Source of the DNA: Boesenbergia rotunda
Taxonomy: Eukaryota; Streptophyta; Magnoliopsida; Zingiberales; Zingiberaceae
Reading direction: 5' to 3'
NCBI GenBank assembly: GCA_024364735.1
Contig: JAGFNQ010000299.1
Coordinates: 186,001-250,000, forward strand
Length of the DNA: 64,000 bases
Program-made: the position numbers and the translations under genes
Shown: positions 1 through 11,578 of the stretch, piece after piece
Layout of the letters: each line of letters starts with the position of its first letter
Numbering within the stretch: the stretch's first letter is position 1
Notes under the pieces: model-generated
What the model was told of the DNA's origin: nothing
What the model saw: only the letters and a program-made list of their open reading frames with translations
Databases searched by the model: none

Positions 1-3000
1 ATGGCACGAGACTTCCCTGGAATACCCCTTCGTTGGAAAGGTTTAGTCTTCGGTAGATTGAGAACCAATGTGTTGGTAGCCTCTAGCCACTCGACGACCA
101 ATCCTTCAACTTCATCATAATATATCCGTTTCTCAATCTGTAAAAAAAAAGAAGAAAGAACAATGAGAAAGTTTGGATAAGTACGGCATAGGTGAGGTTG
201 GGATTCTTACAGCATAATTGTTAATGTAAATTGTCATGAATCTGGGTCCTAATGCCAGAACCCTAGCACTGGAAAAGAGCACCTGCAATAATGATGGGGA
301 AAAAAGCTCAAACATAGATAGAAATGGAGAATAACTACTTATTAGTGTTTATATGCGAACATGGCCAATGATCTGCGAGAACCAATGTGAATCCCCACCA
401 GTGTATGGAAAGATAGCAGAAGCACAATCATTTTGAACAATTTTAGATTATGAAAATCAAAAGGTATTGGTTAATATATAAAATTAAAAATATAATCAAA
501 ACTATGTGCAAGATTATAGCACTGATAACATCTAATCTTTTAAATTTTTACTATATTTCCCTCTGGTACCTACAACCCGAATACATCAACTTGTTCAAGA
601 CATGATTCCTTCCTTGACTCTACATGAACCTTAGCCCGCTACTTTATAATATATGAGTTTATCTCCCCAACATTTGTGACAAACATAGCTTGTTCATGTG
701 AGATGTGACATCTTATCCATATGTCTATCATTTCATAAATTGCTTATTCCCTAGTTGAAGACTTTATCAATAAATGATAATTACTAGGATACCTAATGCA
801 TAAGAGTAAAATAGAAATTACCTCCCTCTTCTTCAGCAGAGTCCAAAGGTACAGCTCCACTCCAGCTCCCTCAGCATGCTTGCTAGCAAGCTGTCTCTCG
901 TTGCAATATAAAGCAACTTCTGCAAGCATTTCAGACCCTGGAACTTTATGTTTCGAAACAGCCAAGGATAACGCTTTTCCACCTTGCTCAGATTCTGCAG
1001 CATTCTTATCAAAGTGAAGGCCAGTGAAGAATCCATAAGCAATTTTTTGCTCGGGTATTTGTTCATTGCTAGCCATAACTGAAGTCTGTATTAGCTTCAC
1101 ATAAATATTTTCAGCTTCAAGTATTGCTGATAAAGTTCTATGCACAACAATATCAGGATATCTTCGCAATGGAGAAGTGAAATGCGTGAAATGTGGAAAT
1201 GATAGCCCATAATGAGCCCATTCATCTTCCTTGCCCCTGAAATCTCTAGAACAAACATAGGATGCAGACTGCATAGCTTTTGAAGCATAGGAGAGAACAA
1301 TATCAAATAGGACTGGATCATTTCTTAGTTTCTCTTTGATTTTAGATAATGAGAGGTACAGTTTGCCAGAAGTTGAGGCATCCAAGTCAAAACCATGTTT
1401 TTCACAAAACGCTTTGAACTCCTTAAGCTTCCTTAAATTGGGCTCAGGGTGCCTACGAAGCAGAGCAGAATCTGGCAAAACCCTAGAGATAACCTCTGCA
1501 ACTGATTTGTTAGCCAGCAACATAAACTCCTCAACAAGAGAACCAGATTCTTTCCTCTTGTCAAGAAAACTATCAGATGGAGATCCATTCTCATCAAACA
1601 AGATAGCAAGCTTAGGATTCTCAAGCTCAAGAGCTCCTCCTCTGAATCTAGATTCCCTCAGTTTCATAGAGATAACATGAAGAATTCGAAGAGAGTCCAC
1701 AATATCCTTCCATTCAAAATCCCCATGCAATTCAGGAAATGATTTCTCAAAATGAATAAGTCTGTCAATGCCAAATCCTATGTGCATAAGATCATCTAAG
1801 TTATCATAAGATAGTTTGCAGCAAGAACGAATCACAGATCGGCCAATCCAGTGTTGCATGATGTTGCCAGAATCACCAATTTCCCAAATAATTGAGAAGG
1901 CAAGCCTATCAAGACCTGGTAAAAGTGAGCACACTTCTTGAGAAAGTTTCAAAGGCAGCATTGACAGTTTACGTTGTGGAATATACACACTGGTTGACCG
2001 CACTTGGGCTTCAGTATCTAATGCTGTATCTGGGAGAACAAAGTATGAAACATCTGCAATGTGAACACCAATTCTGAATGTTTTATCAGACAACTGTTCT
2101 ACAGAAAATGCATCATCCAACTCCATTGCAGAAGGAGGATCAATTGTAAATGTGCACATTTTCCTAAGGTCCTTTCTTATTTTCAGTTCCTCCTCAGGGA
2201 CCTTCCAAGGTAGATCTGGAAGGCAAGCCAGAGATTCAGCAGAAAAGTCAAAAGAGTTTATTCTATGTTTGAACAATATAGCACTCATTTGTGCCTCAGT
2301 TTCCCCACCTTGCCCCAACATACGTATAACTTGGGCTTTGGGGCAAAGACTTTCTTCATTCCATTCATCTACTCGAGCAGCGATCAGTTCCCTTTCAATT
2401 GATAGATCGCCATTTTTAAGCCTTTCCTTTGCACAATCTGGAAGGCTTTCCACATTAACCACCATCTTTGGGAACTTGGAATCCATAGGTATCAATTGTA
2501 TATAGTCCAAACCAGCTAAGAGTACAGGTTCCTTACTTTTTTTAAGCAGTTGGTCATTACTCTGCCTTCTGTTTTCTTCCCCTTCAGGAACCCATGGCTT
2601 CAAAGCAAGAAAACCAATCACTGCATCACGTCGAAGAGAGTTCCGGATGATAGACAATACCCTACCAGTAGGGCGCTTTGACTGATTAGAACTAATCATT
2701 GCGCATATTCTCTCTAAAGCTCTAGCAGCTTCTCTGTGTTCCAATTCCCAATTTTTAACTGAATTTGACCGTTTATCACACTTGGCGGATCCATTTTCAA
2801 AATCATTAATAACAGCTTCAAATAAACCACTGTTTTCATGATTATGGTACCCATTGTCGAAAGGGAGAGCATTAGTACTGGGAATAGAAGATTTGCAGCA
2901 GGGATCAACTATTTCTTTATGTACATCAGTATAGTCAATCACTTCTCTGGCCTCAGTTATATTGTCAACATCATCTGATGGAATAAGACTACTACAAGAA

Positions 3001-4673
3001 CTTACTCCTTTCAACTTTACCCAATTTGTAACAGGATCCAACACAATAGCAACGATATCACCTTCTATCTAAAAGAAGGATAACCATTAAAGATAAGTCT
3101 TTCCATGAATCTTTAAGGTAATATACAAATGAGAGAATGTTTAGTTATTCTATGTACATTATACAAGTAATACATGAAGCTGAGAAGATGATTCATCATT
3201 TGAGAAAAGAACCTAGCGATGCACATAGAATTTAAATCAACAATTACAACTTCTGACTCTGCTTTGCAGGTTAAAATATAAAGCAAATAATTGACAAAAA
3301 GGAGTAGATATACTGAAAAAACAAACCATGCGCTTGCCAGATTTCTAAACAGGATTCAATAACCTTTGGAGAATTAAATTGATGGGTCTTGCATGAAATT
3401 GTCCTTTTTAGATATGTAATTAAAAATACCTAACTTCTGTCATAAAAGGAACTGCATATAATGCAACTGTGTAACTTGAACACCAAACATCAGAAGCATA
3501 TATACAGCAATAAATGAAATCCTTAACAGATATAATGGCTACCAACTAGATGCCTCTTAAAATTTTGTTTATGATTTGACAATTCACCAAAACAATCCAT
3601 GACAGACCAAAGTTTGGCTACTAATTGTCTTCTAACCAATCAGTTTCAACAAAGATGAACTAATAATCATTCATATAGCATATCCACAATGCTAAACTTC
3701 ATTTTAATCTTTATCTAAGTTTCCAACTGATGGTGCAAAAATGGAAATCAAAAGAAACAGAAGCCTCAACATTTAGGTCGTTGGTTGGAAGCTGTGAAGT
3801 GGTCTAAAATAAACATACCGCTCTATTTTGGGCTGGAACTCCATTGATAAGAACATCCACAGGTAGGCCATCTATGGTACAGTAGGCCTAAAGCAAAGAG
3901 AAAAGAATTACCAATAATGAATCCGACGATGTTTGAAATTTTAGGGTAATGTTTCATAAATAAGTGCCTATTCATCACCTCAAGCCGATTGTGTGCATTG
4001 ACACGAAATGTTGCTTTAAACGCTCGACCCTTCTGTGAAATTAAAAAACAAAAAACAAGAGATTGTGCACCATTCTTCTCGCTTTAATTCTGCTGCCACT
4101 TTACAAAGTCAAAATTTTACCTTGATCGCTTCTTCAACAGCCGTATCCGACCAATGTGGATCAAAATATTTCTTTGAATTGCCCGATCGAACTGCCCCTC
4201 CAGGAGGAACTTCCTCCACAGGAAACGAGAACCCCGGAAAAGGACAGGATTTTGAAATCTCCCCTCTGTCGGCAGGGCCGGATGCAATATCCGATCCTAA
4301 AACACTGCCGTTGCCATTAAAATGCATCGTCGGCAGCGAATTGAAGGCGATTTCAGACGCGATGTTAGGTGCAGAACCAATTATGCCACTCCACTTCTCC
4401 GGCCCGCAAGCCGCGTCCACCGAGCTGCATCCTGCACCTTCCCAACCACCCCAACTGGCATCAGACAAGAAGCAAATACTCGACAAAATCCCGTCCTTAA
4501 CTCACTAGGCAATAACTCTGGACAAAAACGATGATAAAAAGAAGCCAACCAGGCAGCATATCCAGGCTCGGTTTGACGAGGCGCCGGTTCTGCCGCCGCC
4601 GCCGTTGCTTCTTTTCCTTATCTACTTCCTTCGCAGCAGCAGCAGCCGCCACCTGCTCGTCCAACGCTTTCAT
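1..4673 (-). CDS. SOV: DIS3L2/SOV-type 3'-5' exoribonuclease (RNB family), 3' end outside window
   Basis: This gene encodes a cytoplasmic RNase II/RNB exonuclease (plant SUPPRESSOR OF VARICOSE, animal DIS3L2) that degrades RNA 3' to 5'. Exons by GT/AG boundaries and reading-phase continuity are 4121 upward (start unclear), 3979-4032, 3819-3887, 822-3068, 211-282 and 1-137 (continues off window). The small exons and the start of the large one form the first cold-shock domain (KGRAFKATFRVNAHNRLE, then VLINGVPAQNRA, then IEGDIVAIVLDP). A second OB-like stretch follows (TGRVLSIIRNSL). The RNB core runs from about 2150 down to 1100, with TIDPPSAMELDDAFSV and GVHIADVSYFV. Exons 211-282 and 1-137 give the C-terminal S1-like part (LGPRFMTIYI, IYYDEVEGLVVEWLEA). 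The first ATG is probably at 4671-4673, followed by a basic RRRRQNRR stretch. The donor of that exon and its join to the 4121-4486 exon are unclear. One catalytic Asp is replaced by Glu. Confidence 0.93.
283..821 (-). other. Intron of the SOV gene
   Basis: On the minus strand the donor GAG/GTAATT (exon ends at 822) and the acceptor TATTGCAG (next exon starts at 282) bound this 539-bp AT-rich intron. The reading phase is 0 across it. The following intron (138-210) is only 73 bp. I see no other feature inside. Confidence 0.85.
2112..2147 (-). other. RNB catalytic motif with D-to-E change
   Basis: The minus strand encodes I-D-P-P-S-A-M-E-L-D-D-A. RNB-family nucleases coordinate Mg with four Asp residues in the pattern D-x5-D-x-D-D. 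Here the second position is Glu (GAG codon at 2121-2123), while the last two Asp (2112-2117) and the first are kept. See findings. Confidence 0.85.
3069..3818 (-). other. Intron of the SOV gene
   Basis: This is a 750-bp AT-rich intron between exon 3819-3887 (donor GCG/GTATGT) and exon 822-3068 (acceptor TTCTTTTAG). Nothing else is recognisable in it. Confidence 0.85.
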
Positions 4674-5880
4674 GCCTCGATTTGAATCTCACCAGCAGAG
4701 AAAGGGCACAGAAAACCCCAAACAAAAGGACAGGAAAAGGGAGAGGAAAAATAAAACAAGAAGTTCAAGAAGGAGGACAAAGGCAACAAACCCTAGATCC
4801 AGAGATTGATGAGATCGGGGATAAGCCTTTCCGATAACGGGAAAAAAATACGGGTTATCGGAAAGGAAGAAGGATGCGCTCGAAGGAGAAAGGAAGATTA
4901 GAAAGAAGCAAGGAAGGAGTGGGAAGCGATCGAAATCTTGACCCTTTTGTAATCGCGAAGAAGCAGCGGAGGACGGGATGAGATGATTGGTCGGCAAAGA
5001 CAATTGCGCCGACTTCGTCTTCCGTCCTTTTCCCTTTCCCTTTTCCTTTCCCTTTTATTTTATTTTCTTTTCTCCCCTCCCTCCACACACGTCTCGCTCG
5101 CCTCTCGCGTGACTCAGAAGGTACCCTGTGGTGGCCCCGACTTGGTTTTCCTTTCGTGTCATATAGTTATTAGTCTTGTGTTAGGTTTTGCGTAAGATAA
5201 GAAAGTGTTGTATAGGATTCACGATCGGGTAGAGATATGCGTGTGGCTGTACTGGTTGCTTGTGCTACCCATTTTTTTATCTTTTTGTGAACCAGGCCCG
5301 GTCGAAGCTTGAAGTAATAATTACAGTAATAATTACAACAATAACAAAGTTTATAATTGTAAATAAATTATAAACAAAATGTTGTCTTATAGCTACATAA
5401 TTTGTTGTTCTTTACTGCAACAATTTATAATGCTATATTTTATTTTGTTTGACTTATTCATGCGTTTGCATTTTATTAATAAAATTATAAGATGATTTTG
5501 AATTGCTCAGCGTCAATTTAATAGACAAGATTTCTTGGACTCAACCCATCGATCTTTAAAATATCTAATCTTTTATAGAGAATATTCTACTCTCGTTCAT
5601 TTACCGTCCTAATTACAAATATTATGAAACATATAAAAAAGTTAATCATCTTCAAACATTCCATTAAAATTAACAATAGCTGTTACATGTGTAATATAAT
5701 ATAATATAATATATATATATATATAAATTTAATCTCAGATGAAAATTTTATTTAATTAAATTTAAAATTTTAATTTTAAAATTTTTAAAATATATTTTTT
5801 TTTGAATTTGATAAATTATTTTTTAAAATATAAATTTTAAATTAAGATTTGAATTTTTTTAATTTATAATTATAAATTTA
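4674..5880. other. 5' flank of SOV and intergenic DNA
   Basis: The proximal part (4680-5100) is purine-rich on the plus strand, then CT-rich (about 5020-5075), as expected for a TATA-less housekeeping promoter and 5' UTR of the minus-strand SOV gene. From 5250 on it is AT-rich and I see no gene. An AT dinucleotide tract lies at 5693-5726. Short open frames here have no recognisable product. Confidence 0.5.
5693..5726. repeat. AT-rich simple repeat (ATAAT/AT)n
   Basis: Several ATAAT units run directly into about eight AT dinucleotides. This is a plain microsatellite in intergenic DNA. Confidence 0.8.
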
Positions 5881-7335
5881 TCTTTTGTTAAATATAGGAA
5901 ATTCGAAGGGTTTAAACACCGAAAACCCTAAACTAAGGGTGGAAGTTAGAAAGGCCAAACCTCAAGAGCTAATATGAAAAAGTTCCCCACTTACCTATTT
6001 CCGTTCCTTTTCTTCGTCGCATGCACGCAACCCTCGCGGTTCCTTTTCTTCCTCCTCATGCAAGCAAGGACGACGATGACAGCCTCCTCCCTACGAGCTC
6101 CAATCCAGTGCGAGGTGTTCTTGGCGTTCTTCGGCCACCTGACCACCGGATCTCGCTGCTCCATTTTTTTGCCCCTCTCCTGATCGCCACACTCACGCGG
6201 CCCATGATCGCCGATTACCATCGTCGGTGGTCACCCACCCAGGCATCATCTTCCTTTCTCCCTGAGGCGACTCCACCTCTCATAGTCGTGGTCGTGCCTA
6301 ATCCAAAGGGCTGTCGCCAACACCCTGTTCAGAGCCGCGCGACGCCCCCTGTTCTTCTCCGATTCGTTGCGCTACACCCCTCACATCTGCTCCCTCATCA
6401 CTGTCGGAGATCAGATCAGCATCGCCGCCGATTTGCGATTGTGCTGTTGGAATGGGACAGGGAGCCGTGCGGGATAACTTCAGGTAAGGATGTATTAGTG
6501 GTTGCTTGATCACAGTTTGAATGGATTGTGGATTTAGATTTTGTGTTCTTGGATCAGGGGAGATTACCGTGTTTGAGGATTTTATTTAGGGTTCTCCTGA
6601 TTGGTGTAGTCAGAGTTTGTTGTATGAATCTGTTTTGGGTGAATTGTGAACTGGATATTGATATGATTTTGGTTTGGGTAGAAGCTTGGTTTGTTGATTT
6701 CTATGTTTCTGTTGTGAGGTCTAATTTTATTTATGGATCTCACATTTGAGCAGGTTTGTTTATTGATTTGAGTTTAGAGCTATGGTTCCGTGATTAGGGG
6801 TTGCAATTGAGTTTTGTTTAGGACTGTTTTGGATGAAGCTGATCGATTCTGTGTTAGTATTGTGATACATTGGATTCAAGTGAGTCTATATGAATTATGT
6901 TCGGTGGATTCTAGGGAATTCAATTGTAGAATTGTTTTCGGCACTGTATACTTGTAAATGGCACAATGTTATTGTGTTCTTGTTGTCCTGAGTTCCACTA
7001 TGAGCTTGTGGTTGAACAATTTGTATAGAACAGAGTGTGGAGCATGAGATTCTTCGATGAAATGAGTTCGGTGGTTTGGGGTTCTATAGTGGTCCATAGG
7101 GGTTAAAATGGATCTTGGTTTGGGTGTCCTGCCTTGTATACTTTGGATCTTGGAGAAGTTGATTTTGGATTAGGTTTGGGTTTAGCCACGTGGGATTTAA
7201 CCTAATTCTGATAATTGGATTAATCCTAATACGACTTGGTATTTAGTTTAGTTGAATCATTTTCTATGATAGCTAAAAACCTAGGTCTTGTGATACAGGA
7301 TATTAATTTTAGCTTGGACTTCTAGACGGAGAGTT
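5881..7335 (+). mobile_element. Left half of a long solo LTR (Tekay/Del-like), outermost layer of the nest
   Basis: The element starts with TG at 5886 after a 5-bp TSD, TCTTT (5881-5885). Its other end is CATGACA at 26164, followed by TCTTT (26165-26169). Removing the SIRE-like insertion at 7336-24717 gives a continuous sequence of about 2.9 kb with TG..CA ends and no internal coding region, so a solo LTR. The length and the GGGGCATGACA terminus resemble Tekay/Del chromovirus LTRs, but the lineage is inferred from the ends only. Open frames at 6021-6509 lie in this LTR and look non-genic. A related partial LTR starts at 62318. Confidence 0.75.
7331..7335. repeat. 5-bp TSD (GAGTT) of the SIRE-like element, left copy
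   Basis: GAGTT stands immediately before TGTTAGGACC at 7336 and recurs at 24713-24717 immediately after the terminal CA of the right LTR. This fixes both ends of the inserted element. Confidence 0.9.
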
Positions 7336-8453
7336 TGTTAGGACCGTGACCATTAAGCTAGAGGGGGAGTGAATAGTTTTTTTCGATTTTTTTTCCTACA
7401 AAGTTAGTGCGCAAGCGGAATAAACATAAACTAAAACTAAGAGAAACACCCCGATTACGTGGTTCGGAGATAAAACTCCTATTCCACGACTGTCCGGAAG
7501 GTGGACGATCCCGATCCTTCGGTGGATGATTCCCCGGAGCACCTCCGGCTAACTCTCGTAGCTCTTTGTAGGTGGAGAAACCTCACCACAACCCTTATAC
7601 ACGATCTAAGCAATATAGGCTACTAACAAGCTTTACCCAAGCAAGTTTCGCCAAAAAGAAATGACCTTAAACGAGCTCCCTTAAATAAAGCTCGAGGTTG
7701 AAATGGCGCTATCAGTCGACTGGTCCAACCCCAGTCGACTGATCCCACTTGGATTCAACCGTTGTAACTCCAACGTTCGAGTCACCAGCGCCACCAGTCG
7801 ACTGATCCTGGATCAGTCGACTGGTCCATCCCTAAGTCTAGGGTTACCCTTCCCGAGTACATTTCTCTCCGCACTCGAACCCTCACGACTTAGTTCCCGA
7901 GTACAATGCCCTCAGTACTCAACCCCTCACAACCTGGTTGACCCTTCGTCCAACAACCTCGATCTGTTGTCTTCGCATCCTCTTCGTCTTCGGCTCCCGT
8001 CCTTTAGATGCGCACACAAGCCCTCGGCTTGCCTCCATGTCATCCTTCACGCATGCCTCGAAGTTCGCGTCCCTCGGCTCATCGTCCCTGCTCCGGCAAC
8101 CTCGATCTGTTGCCTTCACGCCCTCTTCGACTTTGGCTCTCGTCCCTCAGATGCGCACACAAGCCCTCGGCTTGCCTCCATGTCATCCTTCACGTACACC
8201 TCGAAATCCGCTTCCCTCGGCTCATCGTCCCTACTTTGTCCATGGTCCCTCGGATGCGCACACAAGCACACGGCTTGCCTCCGTGCCACCTTTCACCGTA
8301 CCTGAAGACCTCCAACCAAGTCTATGTGTATCCTGCAAACCTGCACACTCACATACACATATTAGAACACAATTAAACTCTAACTTAACCATATTGGTAT
8401 ACACATCAAAACCCATGATCCTCCCGATCATACTTGGGCGGATTGCCCTAACA
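7336..8453 (-). repeat. 3' LTR of the SIRE-like element (left on the plus strand)
   Basis: This LTR of 1118 bp begins TGTTAGGACC and ends GCCCTAACA. It aligns with 23605-24712 along its length. It contains paired CAGTCGACTG palindromes at about 7709-7824. Downstream of them on the minus strand is a TATA-like TTTATTTAAGGG at about 7680-7695, so the palindromes lie in U3 just upstream of the promoter. An open frame at 7703-8305 is carried by this repeat and is not a host gene. Confidence 0.88.
7794..7824. promoter_or_regulatory. 31-bp palindrome built from two CAGTCGACTG arms
   Basis: The two arms CCAGTCGACTGATCC and GGATCAGTCGACTGG are exact reverse complements around a single central T. A looser second pair lies at about 7708-7743. 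The matching site in the right LTR (near 24054) has picked up substitutions. Confidence 0.8.
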
Positions 8454-8468
8454 ATCTCCCCCTTTTTG
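8454..8468 (-). promoter_or_regulatory. Polypurine tract of the SIRE-like element
   Basis: On the minus strand AAAAAGGGGGAGAT abuts the TGTTAGG start of the 3' LTR. This is the plus-strand priming site for reverse transcription. A second similar tract (CAAAGGGGGAGAATTTG, minus strand) lies near 8655-8672. Extra PPT copies are known from Sireviruses. Confidence 0.85.
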
Positions 8469-10159
8469 ATGTGTGGCAATATGTTTAAGTTAGGTACAAC
8501 AACAATAATAGCAATAACAATTGAAAATTAAAAACATAGCACATTAAGAGACATACACATGTCCTCCTCCTTAACCTATGTCCTCGACATAATTTTCAAT
8601 TCTTTACTCACAACACCAAGTTCTCCCATGTCAAGTTAAACCTAACTTAACATCACAAATTCTCCCCCTTTGACACCATCAAAAAGATTGCCCCAAGCAA
8701 TCTTAACCTTAGTGTCAAAAAGAACTCATCCTATTTCTGAAAAACCCCTCAGAAATCAACCAACAGCCATACCAGTCGACTGCCCCTACATTAGTTGACT
8801 GGCCTGTGGAATTCGGAATCCCACAGAAACATCAGTCGACCAAGGGCAGTCGACTGATACTCAGTAATTCTGAATTTCCAGCCCAAATTCAGAAACTCCT
8901 AGAAAATTCCACAAAATTCGGAAAAATTTAATCTTTGCAAGCATATTTGTTAGGATATAATTTATCCTAGAAAAATATAGTTTCGTGAAAAATACCAAAT
9001 ATGCTCGACTTTTGGTACAAACTCCAATCCATTTGAACATGTATCATTTGTATCAACTCTTAAGCCCACATTTGATTTTATGTGTTTGCCAAGCCCTTTC
9101 TATACCATTTCAAGCCTAGATTTGTTTCCAAATCCCCTTTCCTTTATATATTCTCAAGATGATAAAACCTCCCTGCTTTTATCACTTAACCCTAGACATA
9201 TATATATGTAACTTCCTTTGTGCCTATAATAGCAATATCATATCATTCAATAACAAATCATGAATTGCAAACAATATAAGCAATATCAAAGACATGACTT
9301 AAAAATTTATATAAGCAATACTAAGCATAAATAAAAGTTTCATCTAAAACCATAAAGAAAGATAAACAATGTCACAAGGGCCAAGGCCCCGAAGTTTTCA
9401 ACTATTACATGACCAAAATAAGTGTTCGAGAGATAAAATATAAGACCCGAGCCATACACTCTCGTACCTGCGCGGCCACCCTCGCGCGGTTGTTTCCTTT
9501 TAAAACCTCGCGTACCAGTCGACTGCCCCAGGGGCAATCGACTGAGAAACTAAACAGAAAGTTCAGTCTGGTAATTTCAAATTCCCAGTTTCTGATTTAC
9601 ACTAGGTCAGTCGACTGGTTCTGAACCAGTCAACTGGTACCCTGATTTCAGCTTTCCAATCCTAATTTCAGAAATGCATAATTAATTTCATAAATCTCCA
9701 AAAAATTTAAAATTTCGTGGAGTGATTTGTGGAACCTATGTCTACTTGGAAAAAAATATTGTTTGGAACAAATCTATTACCAATCTCAAGATTAATACGA
9801 AATTCAAAATTACCTAAATGACTCAATTCATCCTTGGCCTAAAGTTCTAGTTTTGACCTATCCTTGATGTATTTTCCCATACTTAACCCCAATACATTCG
9901 CAACATTGATTTATATCACATTTGCACATTAAAAACCAATTTTCACACAATATGATTCTATTTTCATCTTTTCCTCCACAAACCTCCTTTTAATGTGTCA
10001 ATTCCCTAGGATTAAGACTCACACTAGCCTTCCAAATCCTTTGGCACATTCCATAGTCCATCTAATCTCCTAGGAGAATCCTTCTGAGATCCATTCACCA
10101 TGGATCCCATTTTGACTTCTAAAGTTTTCCCTTGAGCTCTCCTTAGTCACCTCCCTAGG
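8469..10159 (-). other. Decayed 3' internal region of the SIRE-like element
   Basis: I see no intact coding region. The stretch carries more paired CAGTCGACTG-type palindromes (about 8772-8862, 9513-9545 and 9604-9640) and extra polypurine tracts. A similar internal stretch begins at about 40930 in a second element of the same type. Confidence 0.7.
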
Positions 10160-10688
10160 TAGAGCTGTCAATTTGGGTTGGGCCCGTCGGGTTGGCCCGC
10201 CCCGCCAACCAATTTAAGCTGGTTGAGTTAGAATTTAAATAACCAAAGCCCACCGCGGGCCAACTCGTCTAGGCCCGCGACCTGCACGGGTCGGTCCGCG
10301 ACGGGCTTGGGTTGGCTCACGGGTTGAGAACCACATGCTAGTCAAGTTTTATGACAATTTATTATCTTTCTTTGTTATAATTTTGAAATAAAAAATAATA
10401 CTTTTCATCACATAAGTACTCGTTTGTATCCATTTATATTTAAAAAATATATTTTTTGATATATTAGATTGATGAAACATAAATATATGATTTTTTTTAT
10501 TTTTTAAAAAAATATTTTGATGGGCCCGCGGGTTGGCCCACCTAACCCGCGACCCGCCTTGGATTGGGTTGGGTTGGGGATTTCCCAACCCGCCTAGATG
10601 ACGGGCCCACCCGCCCCCGCCCCGCGAAATTGTCGATCCGCTACGGGCCGACCCGCCCCGATACGGGTTGGCCCGTTTGACAGCTCTA
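10160..10688. mobile_element. hAT-type MITE, copy 1
   Basis: Terminal inverted repeats (TIRs) TAGAGCTGTCAA.. / ..TTGACAGCTCTA are flanked by a perfect 8-bp TSD, TCCCTAGG (10152-10159 and 10689-10696). The length is 529 bp. The outer parts are rich in GGGTTGGCCCGC-type motifs and the core is AT-rich. No transposase is present. The 8-bp TSD assigns it to the hAT group. A second copy lies at 43878-44425. Confidence 0.92.
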
Positions 10689-11578
10689 TCCCTAGGTGAC
10701 TCTTTAATAAAGGCAAGACCACACCAGTATACCTCCGGTGCTTCTTGACCTACCACTCTTATTATCTTAACCTTGTAGACCTTTTCCTTAGTTAAGTTCT
10801 TTTTCTCCCCTTTAAATGGCTTTTCCTTGTCATTTTTGGCCTGTCCTTTGCAATAGTCATATGACACCTTCTCGTATGATTTTTCACTAGCCTTTGACCT
10901 AATATATCTATATCCTAGACCCGGTCTACCATTGTCATGATTTTGACTTCTTGACACCATGCCTAAACCCTTAGATTCACTAGTGAGCCTATCTAAGGTT
11001 TTCTCTAATTTATCAAGTCTTGCCCTCAAAGCTTGATTTTTCCTTTCTAAGTTCTTCACCTTAGTATCCCCATGCCCATTTTGGGCATCCCTAGATCTAC
11101 CCATTTTCTAGGCATATGTCTCCATTTCTTAGGGTTAATACCTTGGTCCTTAGGTCTAAAAGTTTTATATTGACATGATACTTGGATTCCTTAGAATTTT
11201 GGCACGCAATAGTAACCCTAATTTTATCATGATACTTGAAATCAAAATTACGCATAGGCAAGCAATTTTCACAATTCCTAGCATGCATAGGAAAATTTGA
11301 GGCATTCTTAAAGTTAGGGATTACCTCCCTTACCCTTGGAGCTCCCCCTTGATGTGAGCTTCTCTTCTTCTCATCCTTCTCTCATCTTCTCAAGTGCTAT
11401 ATTTTCTTAAGCTCTCCTTTTCTTGGACACTTGGTGTGACAATGTCCTAGCTCTCCACATGTAAAGCATCTAATATGCTTTTTCCCTTCCTTCTCCCTAC
11501 AACCTATATTAGATTTTAAATGAATTGACCTGGGTTTAGAGTTTACCTCCTTTTTACCTAGTGGACACTTATCCTTGT
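10689..11578 (-). pseudogene. SIRE-like gag, C-terminal part
   Basis: Read on the minus strand, this continues the gag interrupted by the nested gypsy element. It starts with the rest of the first zinc knuckle (DKCPLGKKE) and a complete second CCHC knuckle, CFTCGELGHCHTKC, at about 11430-11475. A lysine-rich coiled-coil stretch follows (NLERKNQALRARLDKLEKTL). Stops interrupt it. The hAT MITE then cuts it at 10689. Confidence 0.8.
11574..11578. repeat. 5-bp TSD (CTTGT) of the Tat gypsy element, left copy
   Basis: CTTGT precedes TGATCCGGGC at 11579 and recurs at 22920-22924 after the terminal GGATCA. Confidence 0.93.

Noticed and set aside
4035..4809. Plus-strand frames over the 5' end of SOV
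   Set aside because: They are antisense to the SOV exons and have no domain; the minus-strand exons are supported by homology and splice sites.
6021..6509. 162-codon plus-strand frame that could be a gene start
   Set aside because: It lies within the long solo LTR, in the GC-rich leader after the LTR start; the composition is low-complexity and no domain is recognisable. A similar leader occurs in the partial LTR at 62640-63300.
7703..8376. Overlapping Ser/Pro/Leu-rich open frames
   Set aside because: They lie in the SIRE-like LTR and recur in the partner LTR (23962-24760); both sit antisense to the element.
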